Source of the DNA: Bacteroidota bacterium
Lineage (GTDB): Bacteria; Bacteroidota; Bacteroidia; Cytophagales; Cyclobacteriaceae
DNA length: 64,000 nt
Assembly (NCBI GenBank): GCA_018266435.1
Contig: JAFEAL010000008.1
Coordinates: forward strand, 1-64,000
Direction: 5' to 3'
Both the position numbers and the translations under genes were made by a program. Under the pieces are notes generated by a model that saw nothing but the letters and a program-made list of their open reading frames with translations, did not search any database and was not told where the DNA came from. Positions 54,518-63,917 of this stretch are shown piece by piece (the first letter of the stretch is position 1; every line of letters begins with the position of its first letter).

Positions 54518-56935
54518 ATGTGGGATAAAGTTGCTGCTTCAATCATCCGTTTTCGGCTATGGCTCATTGTGGCCATCGGGCTGGTTACCATTGCCATGGG
54601 TTATTTTGCTTCGCGGGTAGAAATGAGCTACGATTTGGCGCGCACCGTTCCGCTGGATGACCCCGACCAAATCTTTCTGATCAATTTTAAAAAACAATTT
54701 GGCGAAGATGCTAACATCATCGGTATAGCTGTGAAGGACAGTGCTATTTATTCGCTCCGCAACTTTAACCGTTTCCGGGAACTCAGCAACGAAATCAAAA
54801 AAATTTCGGGAATAAATAATGTGTTGAGTTTGCCCGAGGTAAAAATTATTTTTAAAGACACCACCAACAAAAAATTTAAACTCAATCCGCTTTTCCCCAA
54901 AGGAGAAGTACACAGTCAGCAGGAACTGGACAGTCTACTGGGTGCTTTGCGCAATCAGCGGGTGTACATGGGCGAGTTGGTAAACGAACACAATGGCGCT
55001 ACCCTGATGCTGATCTCAGTACAAAAAGAAGTGATGAACTCGGCCAAGCGGGTAAAATTGATGGAAGAGATTGAACAGGCCGGAAATAATTTCTCATCAG
55101 CTACTCAAATAAAATTACACTACGCAGGCCTGCCTTACATCCGCACGATCATGGCCACCAAAGTAAAACAAGAGATGCAATTGTTTCTTTACCTCTCGGC
55201 TGCTATTACCGGGCTGATTATGTTTTTCTTTTTCCGATCGGTGAGAGCTGTGTTTTTCTCCATGATTATCATTGGTATTGTGGTGGTGTGGGTCATGGGC
55301 ACACTTACCTTGTTTGGATATAAAATTACATTGCTAAGCGGGCTGATTCCTCCGGTGATTGTTACGTTGGGCATCACCAATTGCATTTACATGCTCAACA
55401 AATACCACATTGAGTACTTCAGGCTTAAGAGCAAGCCCGATGCCATAGCTGTAGTAGTAAAAAAAATGGGACTGGCTATGTTCCTGACTAATCTTACGGT
55501 AGCAATTGGGTTTCTTACGCTACTCTCTACTGATATTTTGCTCTTGCGCGAGTTTGGTATAGTGGCAGGCCTTAACATCCTGGTTTTATTTGTTGTGAGT
55601 TTGGTGATGGTACCAGCCATTTTTTCGTGGCTGCCTGAACCCAAGCCCAAACATTTGCGCCACCTTGAGTTTAAGATACTGGGCAAGTTTCTGGATTTAA
55701 ACGATATCACCGTTCACCGCTACCGCCCGGCTATCTATTTAGTATCCGGTGTGTTGGCATTTTTTTCTATTCTCGGCATGATGAAACTAAAGTCAGTCAC
55801 CTTCATGGTAGATGATGTGCCTGACAATACCGATATCAAAAGAGATATGAAATTTATTGAGGCCAACTTTGGCGGTATCATGCCGTTGGAAGTGGAGATC
55901 AATACCGGCAAGCGCAGGGGTGTGCTCAATATTTCCAACTTGCATAAAGTAAATGAATTTGAACAGTTTCTTGATTCCTTGCCTGAAGTTTCTCGACCCA
56001 TCTCCATCATTAGTTTGGTGAAGGCATCCAAGCAGGCATTTTATGGAAACAACCCTTCCAAATTTGAATTGCCCACCAAGCCTGAAGCTCCTTACATTTT
56101 GCGCTATATGAAAGGACAAAATGATAACTCGGGGTTGCTCCGCTCTTTTGTTGACTCCACGTTTACGCGTATGCGCATCTCGTGCCAGATTGCCGACATT
56201 GGATCAATCAAAATGGATTCGCTGGTGCATCAACTGATCGAGCCAAGAATGAATAAAATTTTTGAGGGGTCACCCATCACGGCCAGCATAACTGGTACCA
56301 CCAAGTTGTTTATTAAAGGAAATAAGTTTTTAATAGCTAATCTGCAAGAGAGTTTATTGCTGGCCTTTGTTCTTATCACTTTATCGATGGCATTGCTGTT
56401 TGCCAATGTACGCATGATTATCATTTCACTGGTACCCAACTTACTGGCATTGATGATTACAGCCGGACTGATGGGCTACCTGGGTATACCGCTCAAAGCC
56501 AGTACAGCACTGATCTTCAGCATCACGTTTGGTATTTCGGTTGACAACTCCATACGCTTTTTGGCCAAATACCGGCAAGAGCAGTTAGTTAATAATTTTT
56601 TTGTTCCGCTTTCGGTAAGTGACAGTATTTTAGAAACCGGTAAGAGTATCATTTACACTTCGGTCGTGTTGTTTGCCGGATTTATTATTTTTGCCTTCTC
56701 TTCGTTTGGCGGAACTATCGCGCTCGGCATTCTAACTTCTACCACACTGGTGATCTCTATGTTTACCAATTTATTTTTGTTGCCAGCCCTGATCATGACG
56801 TTCGATAAATCGAAAAAAAATAAAAATAAATTGCTTATCGATGAATTGGACTCGGGCTTTCATACCGAGCAAGACGATGCTGATATTGATCTTTCAAAAA
56901 TCAAAATCCATGACCGGACCGGGTCTGCCGAATAA
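54518..56935 (+). CDS. RND/MMPL family transporter
   Basis: An 805-residue membrane protein from the ATG at 54518 (MWDKVAASIIRFRLWLIVAI). It has the twofold RND layout: one helix, an extracytoplasmic loop (about 35-220), five helices (about 225-390, including SGLIPPVIVTLGITNCIYML), another helix and loop, then five helices (about 615-760, with FSITFGISVDNSIRFLAKY). Members export lipids or hydrophobic compounds. A short charged cytoplasmic tail ends the protein. Substrate unknown. Confidence 0.9.
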   Translation: MWDKVAASIIRFRLWLIVAIGLVTIAMGYFASRVEMSYDLARTVPLDDPDQIFLINFKKQFGEDANIIGIAVKDSAIYSLRNFNRFRELSNEIKKISGINNVLSLPEVKIIFKDTTNKKFKLNPLFPKGEVHSQQELDSLLGALRNQRVYMGELVNEHNGATLMLISVQKEVMNSAKRVKLMEEIEQAGNNFSSATQIKLHYAGLPYIRTIMATKVKQEMQLFLYLSAAITGLIMFFFFRSVRAVFFSMIIIGIVVVWVMGTLTLFGYKITLLSGLIPPVIVTLGITNCIYMLNKYHIEYFRLKSKPDAIAVVVKKMGLAMFLTNLTVAIGFLTLLSTDILLLREFGIVAGLNILVLFVVSLVMVPAIFSWLPEPKPKHLRHLEFKILGKFLDLNDITVHRYRPAIYLVSGVLAFFSILGMMKLKSVTFMVDDVPDNTDIKRDMKFIEANFGGIMPLEVEINTGKRRGVLNISNLHKVNEFEQFLDSLPEVSRPISIISLVKASKQAFYGNNPSKFELPTKPEAPYILRYMKGQNDNSGLLRSFVDSTFTRMRISCQIADIGSIKMDSLVHQLIEPRMNKIFEGSPITASITGTTKLFIKGNKFLIANLQESLLLAFVLITLSMALLFANVRMIIISLVPNLLALMITAGLMGYLGIPLKASTALIFSITFGISVDNSIRFLAKYRQEQLVNNFFVPLSVSDSILETGKSIIYTSVVLFAGFIIFAFSSFGGTIALGILTSTTLVISMFTNLFLLPALIMTFDKSKKNKNKLLIDELDSGFHTEQDDADIDLSKIKIHDRTGSAE

Positions 56936-57916
56936 TTATTTTGAAGCAGGAGTAAACTTCTCTACTTCGTTGGGTATGGCCTTCACTGTTTTTAAGTAAG
57001 TGAAGATTGCGCGTAAATCTTGCCGATTCATTTTGGCATACATTGTCCAGGGCATGATGCTGTTGAATTCTCCCGGCTTGACCGGTGCAGCGGATGCGGA
57101 GTCGGCAAAATTTTTAAAACGGCTCAAAAACATTTCTTCTGTCCATTTGCCCAGACCTGTTTCATTGTCTGGGGTTAAATTAGAAGAGCGAATCACCGAA
57201 CCATCGGGCATTTTAAAATCGCGGTTACCGCTGAAGGCAAATTCTTCGATGATTTGTCCTTTCTCTGCACGTGTGTGACATTCGCGGCAGCCCGAAGCAT
57301 TGATCATGTAAGCGCCATAAGCAACCAGATCTGTAGTGTCCGGACGTTTGTGCGGATCAGCTTTGTGTGGAATGGTGTTGATGATAAAGTTCATCGGGAA
57401 ATCGGAGACCGATTCGGGTACAACATTATTGATAGGCTTGAGCGAGCGCACATAGGCAATGATTGAATAGATATCGTCCGGAGCCATTCGTCCGTAATAG
57501 CTAAACGGCATTAATGGAAATAAGGCCTTTCCTTCTTTGCTTACACCGGTAGTGATCAACCTAAACAGTTCGCCATCGGTATAACGCGTTATGCCTGTTG
57601 GCGTAATGTTTTTTGAATAGTAAACACCGGGTAATCCTATAGTTTGGTCAAAACGTTCACCGCCCATGCCGAAAGTTCCCTCGGTTGGCGGCCCCGAAAA
57701 TTTAGACCAGTCGCGCTTGCTGTGGCAGTCCATGCAAACACTGACATGGTTGGCCAGGTATCGTCCCCGTTCAATGCGTTCGGGTGTGTACTCAATTTTT
57801 ATACTTGTGGCTTCCCCTACATTTGGTAAGGCGGCCTTTACATAAATTAACAGACCGGCTGCAATCATAACGAGTACAGCCAATCCATAGCCAATAATCT
57901 TAACAGTTTTTTTCAT
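56936..57916 (-). CDS. Dihaem cytochrome c, membrane-anchored
   Basis: A 326-residue protein from the ATG at 57916 with an N-terminal anchor (MKKTVKIIGYGLAVLVMIA). Two haem-binding motifs are visible, CMDCH (about 60) and CRECH (about 210), each with a plausible distal Met region (FPLMPFSYYGRMAPDD and SIMPWTMYAKMNRQD). It probably carries electrons in the periplasm, like the cytochrome subunits of membrane dehydrogenases. An in-frame start at 58087 would add 57 hydrophilic residues before the anchor and is less likely. Confidence 0.9.
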   Translation of the reverse strand: MKKTVKIIGYGLAVLVMIAAGLLIYVKAALPNVGEATSIKIEYTPERIERGRYLANHVSVCMDCHSKRDWSKFSGPPTEGTFGMGGERFDQTIGLPGVYYSKNITPTGITRYTDGELFRLITTGVSKEGKALFPLMPFSYYGRMAPDDIYSIIAYVRSLKPINNVVPESVSDFPMNFIINTIPHKADPHKRPDTTDLVAYGAYMINASGCRECHTRAEKGQIIEEFAFSGNRDFKMPDGSVIRSSNLTPDNETGLGKWTEEMFLSRFKNFADSASAAPVKPGEFNSIMPWTMYAKMNRQDLRAIFTYLKTVKAIPNEVEKFTPASK

Positions 57917-58099
57917 ACGGGTTTGGTTTGTTTTTTGGGATAACGAATATACGGATTGAACGTAAATAGGTTTATTCTCAACCTGATCGCTGGTTTCACC
58001 TACTGCTTTCCCCTGTTTACCGACTATCTCCGGGTGGCGGCCTACCTTAGCTGGCCGGGCAACTGAATCCTCCGTTTCTTTGAGCATAAATTAAAAAAC

Positions 58100-58801
58100 A
58101 TGGAAACAAATACGGATCGTTTTACCGCCCCTAAGTCGGGCAAGGCTTTTGCCGGATTGATATTAGTGATTATCGGCAGTGTGCTGCTCGGCCGTCAAAT
58201 GGGGCTGGATATACCTTATTGGGTATTAACCTGGGAAATGTTGTTCATCGGCCTGGGCCTTTTCTTAGGTGCTCGCAGGGGGTTTCGCCCGGGCGGCTGG
58301 TTAATTATGATATTGGTAGGCACAGCTTTCTTGCTGGATGAATATACAGACATCAGCATTCGTCATTTCATCTGGCCGGTGGCCATCATTTTGTTTGGTC
58401 TTTGGATGATACTGAAGCCGAGAAGGCAACGCAAAGACTGGAGTTTTAATGACACCTCAAGTATAACTGACAGCCACCTCGACATCAACACTGTTTTTGG
58501 GGGAACCAAAAAAAAAATAATGTCGAAGGATTTTAAAGGTGGTGAAATCAACTCAGTGTTTGGCGGAAACGATATTGATCTTACACAAGCCGACATTAAC
58601 GGGTCGGCCACGCTGGATGCAAGTGTAGTCTTCGGTGGAATAAAACTGATTGTGCCGGCCAACTGGAAAATTCAATCGGATGTAGATTGTGTGTTTGCTT
58701 CGGTGGAAGACAAAAGACGCGATACCACCGAAGTATCTAATAAGACCTTAATCCTAAAAGGCTCCCTGGTATTTGGATCTATTGAAATCAAGAGTTATTG
58801 A
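58100..58801 (+). CDS. LiaF-like membrane protein
   Basis: A 233-residue protein with four membrane helices (about 18-110, from FAGLILVIIGSVLLGRQMG to FIWPVAIILFGLWMIL), then a soluble beta-helix-like part with recurring NTVFGGTKK, NSVFGGNDI and SVVFGGIKL repeats, the LiaF/DUF2154 pattern. In Firmicutes LiaF restrains an envelope-stress kinase. Here it precedes a LytS/LytTR pair, so it may take part in cell-envelope stress sensing; that is inferred from order. Confidence 0.85.
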   Translation: METNTDRFTAPKSGKAFAGLILVIIGSVLLGRQMGLDIPYWVLTWEMLFIGLGLFLGARRGFRPGGWLIMILVGTAFLLDEYTDISIRHFIWPVAIILFGLWMILKPRRQRKDWSFNDTSSITDSHLDINTVFGGTKKKIMSKDFKGGEINSVFGGNDIDLTQADINGSATLDASVVFGGIKLIVPANWKIQSDVDCVFASVEDKRRDTTEVSNKTLILKGSLVFGSIEIKSY

Positions 58802-58856
58802 AGGCAGCCTGCCTATCCTGTGAGACTGTAAATCAAAAACCGTAAATCAAAAAGGT

Positions 58857-59198
58857 ATGTGGTACATTGCAAAACTTGTTTTTCAAATCAAAGGTAAAGG
58901 CATGCACACGCCTCAGTTTGACGAGCATCTTCGGCTGATCGAAGCTCACGCTTTTGAAGAAGCCTTTTTGAAAGCACGAGTGATGGGCATTGGATTTGAA
59001 GAAACCGTGCTGAATAAAAAACATGGTACTGTAAGTTGGGAATTTGTAAACGTGGCCGAACTTCGCCCAATAGAAGAATTTAAAAACGGAATGGAGTTAC
59101 ACTCTCAGGTAAGGGAAATGGAAGAAGCCAATCAATACATCCGGTACATTCACAATCAGGCGGCATCGATGCAGCTTGAAGATAGACCCCTCTTTTAA
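58857..59198 (+). CDS. DUF4288 family protein
   Basis: A 113-residue soluble protein beginning MWYIAKLVFQIKGKG, with FDEHLRLIEAHAFEEAFLKA and VSWEFVNVAELRPIEEF. The pattern matches DUF4288, of unknown function. It lies 55 bases after the LiaF-like gene and 5 bases before the kinase, so it probably shares their transcript. Confidence 0.8.
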   Translation: MWYIAKLVFQIKGKGMHTPQFDEHLRLIEAHAFEEAFLKARVMGIGFEETVLNKKHGTVSWEFVNVAELRPIEEFKNGMELHSQVREMEEANQYIRYIHNQAASMQLEDRPLF

Positions 59199-59203
59199 TT
59201 ACA

Positions 59204-60235
59204 ATGGAAACATTGAAACAAAAATTTTTAACTGCTGAATGGGTACTGCTGGCCGCTCTTCAGTTTATAGTAATGGTTTATTATGGAATGCCCATTCGCG
59301 AATCATGGATGGATGCCTCTCTTACGGCCACGGTAATCGTGCTTGCAGGATACGGTATGATTACCCTTGTAAAATACTTCAGGCCCAATACAAAAAATGC
59401 GATCACAATCTTAGTTTCAGCCTGGGTACTTTCAGTAATAAGCACAGGGGTAATTCACTCCATACTCAAGCTGTTACCTTCGCATGCTGAATATACAGCA
59501 TGGCTTAGCACAACGTTGCTGATTCGTTTTATTTTTGTTTGGTTACTGATGCTCATTTCAGGAATTGATGGATGGCTATTCTATTACATGAAAGAACATC
59601 AGCAAAACGAAGAGCACTCAAAAGAATCAGATAGACTGATGCGCGAAGCGGAACTATCAAATCTTCGCCAGCAACTGCAACCTCATTTTTTATTTAACAG
59701 TTTAAATTCCATCAGCGCATTAACCCTTGTACAGCCCGAGCAAGCACGAAAAATGATTGAACAACTTTCTGATTTTTTGCGTAACACGGTACAGAAAGAA
59801 GCCAATCAACTGGTACTGCTCAGCGAAGAACTTCATCACCTCAATCTTTATCTCGAAATAGAGAAAGTAAGATTCAGCCACCGGCTATTAACCACCGTAG
59901 AAACAGACGAAAAAGTTTTGTCAATGAAAATACCCTCATTATTGCTTCAACCAATTTTAGAAAATGCAATCAAGTTTGGTTTGTACGACACCACTGGGGC
60001 AGTAGAAATCAAGATCAATGCTCGTACAGACGAAAAGAATTTAATCATTAATGTTACCAATCCTTTTGATCCGGAAACTGGTGGACCACAGAAAAAAGGA
60101 ACAGGCTTTGGGCTAAGCGCAGTTAAACGCAGGCTTGCCTTGCTGTATTATCGAAACGATTTGTTAGCTACTTCTCAAGTTGAAAATACTTTTACTACAT
60201 CAATCAAGATTCCGCAACCCAGTAAAGCCGAATAA
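59204..60235 (+). CDS. LytS-type sensor histidine kinase
   Basis: A 343-residue membrane kinase. Four hydrophobic segments (about 12-125) are followed by a short coiled linker and the HisKA_7TM-less LytS kinase domain: LRQQLQPHFLFNSLNSISAL carries the phospho-accepting His (about 164), and LLLQPILENAIKFGLYD with GTGFGLSAVKRRL form the ATP-binding part. It phosphorylates the LytTR regulator encoded immediately downstream, which starts on the base after its stop. Confidence 0.93.
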   Translation: METLKQKFLTAEWVLLAALQFIVMVYYGMPIRESWMDASLTATVIVLAGYGMITLVKYFRPNTKNAITILVSAWVLSVISTGVIHSILKLLPSHAEYTAWLSTTLLIRFIFVWLLMLISGIDGWLFYYMKEHQQNEEHSKESDRLMREAELSNLRQQLQPHFLFNSLNSISALTLVQPEQARKMIEQLSDFLRNTVQKEANQLVLLSEELHHLNLYLEIEKVRFSHRLLTTVETDEKVLSMKIPSLLLQPILENAIKFGLYDTTGAVEIKINARTDEKNLIINVTNPFDPETGGPQKKGTGFGLSAVKRRLALLYYRNDLLATSQVENTFTTSIKIPQPSKAE

Positions 60236-60979
60236 ATGGCAAACCCGCAACACATAAAAATAATAATCATAGATGATGAACCGCTTGCCCGCAGCATTGT
60301 AAAAGAATACCTGAAGGCATTTTCTCAAACTGAAGTGGTGGCCGAATGTGGTGATGGATTTGAAGGAGTGAAAGCCATAGCGCAGCATCAGCCAGGTTTG
60401 ATTTTTCTGGATATTCAAATGCCCAAAATCAACGGGTTTGAAATGCTAGAATTAATTGATAATCCGCCTCCCGTCATATTTACCACTGCCTTTGATGCGT
60501 ACGCAATCAAAGCCTTTGAAACCCATGCCATTGATTACCTGCTCAAACCTTATGGCAAAGAACGATTTGATAAAGCGATGAACAAATTTCTTTCACAACA
60601 AAATAGTTTGACACCCCAAGCCATTGCCGAAGAGATTGCTTCACCCGAAAGTCAAAGCCGGGTAGTGGTAAAGAAAGGACAAAACATTGTAGTGTTGCCC
60701 GTTCAAAAAATTCATTACCTCGAAGCGTTTGACGATTATGTAAAAATTTTTACAGCCGATGGATTTTATCTGAAAAAGAAAACCATGGCATTTTTTGAAA
60801 ACACACTTGATTCAAAAATGTTTGTGCGAACACACCGCTCGTATCTGCTCAACATTCAGGAACTCACCCGCATTGAGCCAGCCGAAAAAGACAATCATGT
60901 AATTTTGTTGAAAAGCGGCACAAGAATACCAGTGAGCCAAACAGGCTATGCAAAACTGAAAGATGTGTTAGGAATATAA
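60236..60979 (+). CDS. LytTR-family response regulator
   Basis: A 247-residue protein. Residues 1-120 are the receiver domain with acidic pocket IIIDDEPLARS, phospho-Asp in LIFLDIQMP (about 57) and Lys in YLLKPYGKERF. Residues about 140-245 are the LytTR DNA-binding domain (VVKKGQNIVVLPVQKIHYLE, KMFVRTHRSYLLN, RIPVSQTGYAKLKD). It forms a two-component pair with the upstream kinase; targets are unknown. Confidence 0.95.
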   Translation: MANPQHIKIIIIDDEPLARSIVKEYLKAFSQTEVVAECGDGFEGVKAIAQHQPGLIFLDIQMPKINGFEMLELIDNPPPVIFTTAFDAYAIKAFETHAIDYLLKPYGKERFDKAMNKFLSQQNSLTPQAIAEEIASPESQSRVVVKKGQNIVVLPVQKIHYLEAFDDYVKIFTADGFYLKKKTMAFFENTLDSKMFVRTHRSYLLNIQELTRIEPAEKDNHVILLKSGTRIPVSQTGYAKLKDVLGI

Positions 60980-60992
60980 CGTTTCCGTTTTT

Positions 60993-61892
60993 TTAAATTT
61001 TCTCAGAGAGCTGTCTCTTCAGCAGCGCTAACCCTTGTTTAAATGAATGAGGTGTATAGCTCAACTCCCTTTTGGCTTTATCAATAATGAACCCGGTTTT
61101 GGGAGGTCGCCTGGCCGGTTGAGTAAATTTTGTGGAATCGGTTTGTTGAATCAATGATTTATCCAATTTAAAAAAATCGGCCGTTGCCATTGCAATATCA
61201 TACGGGGTCATCATTTCACTTCCTGAAATATGGTATATACCCTTCGTTTTTTTGGTGGCAGCGAGATAACAACCTGTTGCTAAATCTTCTGCCAGCGTAG
61301 GGGTTCGCCATTGATCGGTTACCACATTTATTTTTTTTCCTTCTTCCAGATTTTTTTTTACCCACAGCACAATGTTGCTGCGGCTCATGTCTTGGGTTAC
61401 GCCATACACCAGAACTGTTCGCACAATCGTCCACCCGATGTTACTTTTCTCTACAATTTTTTCAGAAGCCCATTTGCTTTCGCCATAGTAGCTCAGCGGA
61501 TTAGGTTTTTCATTTTCATCTAACGGGCCATGGGTTCCGTCAAAAACAAAATCAGTAGAAAGGTGAACCAGATGAGCTTCCACATTTTGGCAGGCCTTAA
61601 CAAGGTGTTCAACAGAGGTAACATTGTTGAGCCAGCATTTTTCTTTTTCAGTTTCGCATTGATCAACCTGTGTCATGGCAGCCGTATTAATTACTACATC
61701 AGGTTTTGTGGCTGCCAGTACCTGCTCAACTTGCCACGAAGAAGTAATGTCTAATGCGTGAAACTCACCGATAAATGGAATTACCAATTTCGATTTGGCG
61801 GTGGCTATCAAATAGTGGTCCTCCGTGGTGGAAATTAATTCTACCAGCTTTTGCCCTAACAATCCGTTGCAGCCGGTTACCAGTATTTTCAT
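60993..61892 (-). CDS. RmlD-like NAD(P)-dependent reductase
   Basis: A 299-residue short-chain dehydrogenase of the extended type. The dinucleotide motif is TGCNGLLGQKL (about 6-16), the catalytic triad region is LVHLSTDFVFDG with YYGESKWASEK (Tyr and Lys), and TDQWRTPTLAEDLA is typical of RmlD-like dTDP-4-dehydrorhamnose reductases. Without the other rhamnose genes nearby, the sugar substrate is uncertain. The start overlaps the cyclophilin stop by 4 bases (ATGA). Confidence 0.85.
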   Translation of the reverse strand: MKILVTGCNGLLGQKLVELISTTEDHYLIATAKSKLVIPFIGEFHALDITSSWQVEQVLAATKPDVVINTAAMTQVDQCETEKEKCWLNNVTSVEHLVKACQNVEAHLVHLSTDFVFDGTHGPLDENEKPNPLSYYGESKWASEKIVEKSNIGWTIVRTVLVYGVTQDMSRSNIVLWVKKNLEEGKKINVVTDQWRTPTLAEDLATGCYLAATKKTKGIYHISGSEMMTPYDIAMATADFFKLDKSLIQQTDSTKFTQPARRPPKTGFIIDKAKRELSYTPHSFKQGLALLKRQLSEKI

Positions 61893-62764
61893 TTTTTTAT
61901 AATCGGGAAATGGTAGCCGTACATTTTTTCGATTTTCTTTTTTGACATCTCTTTTACGGATACAAACATGCGCACATCTTCTAGCGGGCGGTCATTCGCA
62001 CCTGTTTTAACCGAGGCAATTTTATCGAGTACATCAATGCCGGCAATGAGTTCGCCAAATACGGTATAGCCGCCATCCAGGTGTGGGGTACCCCCAAGGG
62101 TAGAGTAAACGTTAATTCTTTCTTCCGGAATATTTTTAGTTACGAAAATCCCGGTTTCTTTTTCTAAGGTTGGGGCTAACGCAAAAACTTTTTTCTTAAA
62201 ATGATAAGTATCGCCCGAAGAATAAAGTGCAGTCATTGAATCGCGCATTGCTTGATGCTCGGGTTTGGCGAGGTATTGCTGCAAGGCCTGGTTGAGTTTG
62301 GCTTGATCAAACCTCAGTTCATTGGCAGCCTCGTTGGTCAGCACCGCACCCTGCACAATATAAAACTGGCTTCCACTCGAAGCCTTGGTAGGATTCAGGG
62401 CATCACCCAAACGAGCGGCAGCAAGCACTCCTTTTTTATGAAATAGTTTTGGATCAAACTCTGCTTCAATGGTATAGCCCGGGCCTCCGCTGCCTATCGA
62501 CTGATTGTCATTTGCTTTTTTAGAATCAGGATCTCCGCCCTGAATCATAAAGCCTGAAATGACACGGTGAAATAACAGGCTGTCATAAAAATGCTCACCG
62601 GCCAACTTGATAAAGTTGGCTTTATGTTTGGGAGTTTCATTGTATAGGATAGCCACCATGTTGCCAAACCGGGTATTGATGATAACTATTTTTTCTTTCT
62701 TCTGACCCGAAGCAGAAACAACAGCAACCAGTATGCATGCAAACAGTGAAAGGAACTTTGTCAT
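61889..62764 (-). CDS. Exported cyclophilin-type peptidyl-prolyl isomerase
   Basis: A 291-residue protein with a Sec signal (MTKFLSLFACILVAVVSASG). The cyclophilin fold is seen as FGNMVAILYNETPKHKANF, DSLLFHRVISGFMIQGGDPD (catalytic Arg) and GSQFYIVQGAVL, with the closing GYTVFGELIAGIDVLDKIAS. Between them is an unusual insert of about 90 residues (about 140-220) rich in helix. It assists folding in the periplasm. It lies 28 bases after holB. Confidence 0.92.
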   Translation of the reverse strand: MTKFLSLFACILVAVVSASGQKKEKIVIINTRFGNMVAILYNETPKHKANFIKLAGEHFYDSLLFHRVISGFMIQGGDPDSKKANDNQSIGSGGPGYTIEAEFDPKLFHKKGVLAAARLGDALNPTKASSGSQFYIVQGAVLTNEAANELRFDQAKLNQALQQYLAKPEHQAMRDSMTALYSSGDTYHFKKKVFALAPTLEKETGIFVTKNIPEERINVYSTLGGTPHLDGGYTVFGELIAGIDVLDKIASVKTGANDRPLEDVRMFVSVKEMSKKKIEKMYGYHFPIIKK

Positions 62765-62792
62765 GTATATTTTATTTGCAAAAATAATTGAT

Positions 62793-63917
62793 TTACAGGT
62801 TGAAGACTTTGGCTATCTGCAATGACAAGTCCATAAAAATCATCTTGGCGCTTCCATTTCGCTCAAGGTGATATACGGCATCGTTCATTAACTGATTGAT
62901 CGTTTCAATCTTAGGCAGGGTAACCACTTTGCTGAAATCGCGAATGAATTTTTCTTCTGATCCTTGAATACGACTGATTTGTTCAGCACTTGAAATTTGC
63001 AAGAGAGATTCGCGCATCATGCCCAGGCTGTACGTCAATAAATTTCTCTGGTTTAGTTTGTCCATTTCATGAAATTCTTCTGACAGGGTGATCAGTTTAA
63101 TAAAATCCTTTTTGAAACAGGTGCGCATCCAGTCGGCAAACCGATCTTGGTGATGATCTTCTTCGCTGTCGATGAGTTGAATAGCAAAATTCAAATCGCC
63201 TTCAGCCAGTTGTACTATTCCCTGTAGCTTACGTTCATCCATCGGATGATGGTGTTGCAAATATTGCGACAGGTCTTCATCGCTTAGCAAGGGTATGTAA
63301 ACACGCTGCACCCTTGATAAAATGGTAGGCAGCAGCTGTTCGGCTGCAGAAGTTACCAGGAGAAAAAAAGTTTGTGGCGGTGGTTCTTCCAGAATTTTCA
63401 AAATGCCATTGGCGGCCGATGAATGCATTAGCTCGGGCATCCAGATGATCATGATTTTGACAGGGCTTTCAAAGGGCTTGAGCGAAAGAGCACGAATAAT
63501 TTCGCGGCTTTCTTCCCGAGCAATCAAGGCTTGTTTATCCTCGCCTCCGTATGAGTTGATCCAGTCGGTCAGATTTCCGAAGGGTTGTGCCAACAAAAAA
63601 TTGCGCCATATTTTTAAAATGGCCGAACGAAAATGCTCCTCATCTTTATCATTTTTTACGTTGCCTAACGGAAACACAAAGTGCGTGTCGGGATGAATAT
63701 ATTTTAAACTTTTATTGCAAGCCGGGCATACACCACAAGCATCGGTTTCATTTTTATTTTGGCAATGCAAATACTGGGCGAAGGCAAGAGCTATGGGTAG
63801 CGACAGCGCGCCCTCTTTGCCGGCCAATAAGAGGGCATGCGCAAGGTGATTAGATTGTACCGATGAAACCAGTTTGTTTTTTACTTCAATCAGGCCGGGA
63901 ATGGAAGAGAAAGTCAT
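62793..63917 (-). CDS. holB: DNA polymerase III delta' subunit
   Basis: A 374-residue clamp-loader subunit. The N-terminal AAA+ fold shows LAHALLLAGKEGALSLP (a Walker A region lacking the usual Lys-Thr, as in delta'), the zinc motif with Cys in LHCQNKN, ACGVCPACNKSLKYIHPD, and MIIWMPELMHSSAANGILKI then LEEPPPQTFFLLVTSA and LSRVQRVYIP. It is part of the complex that loads the sliding clamp. The start overlaps the stop of the upstream frame as ATGA. Confidence 0.9.
   Translation of the reverse strand: MTFSSIPGLIEVKNKLVSSVQSNHLAHALLLAGKEGALSLPIALAFAQYLHCQNKNETDACGVCPACNKSLKYIHPDTHFVFPLGNVKNDKDEEHFRSAILKIWRNFLLAQPFGNLTDWINSYGGEDKQALIAREESREIIRALSLKPFESPVKIMIIWMPELMHSSAANGILKILEEPPPQTFFLLVTSAAEQLLPTILSRVQRVYIPLLSDEDLSQYLQHHHPMDERKLQGIVQLAEGDLNFAIQLIDSEEDHHQDRFADWMRTCFKKDFIKLITLSEEFHEMDKLNQRNLLTYSLGMMRESLLQISSAEQISRIQGSEEKFIRDFSKVVTLPKIETINQLMNDAVYHLERNGSAKMIFMDLSLQIAKVFNL

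Noticed and set aside
56936-58087. 57-residue N-terminal extension of the cytochrome c
   Set aside because: It would place a hydrophilic stretch before the membrane anchor; the ATG at 57916 fits the family better.
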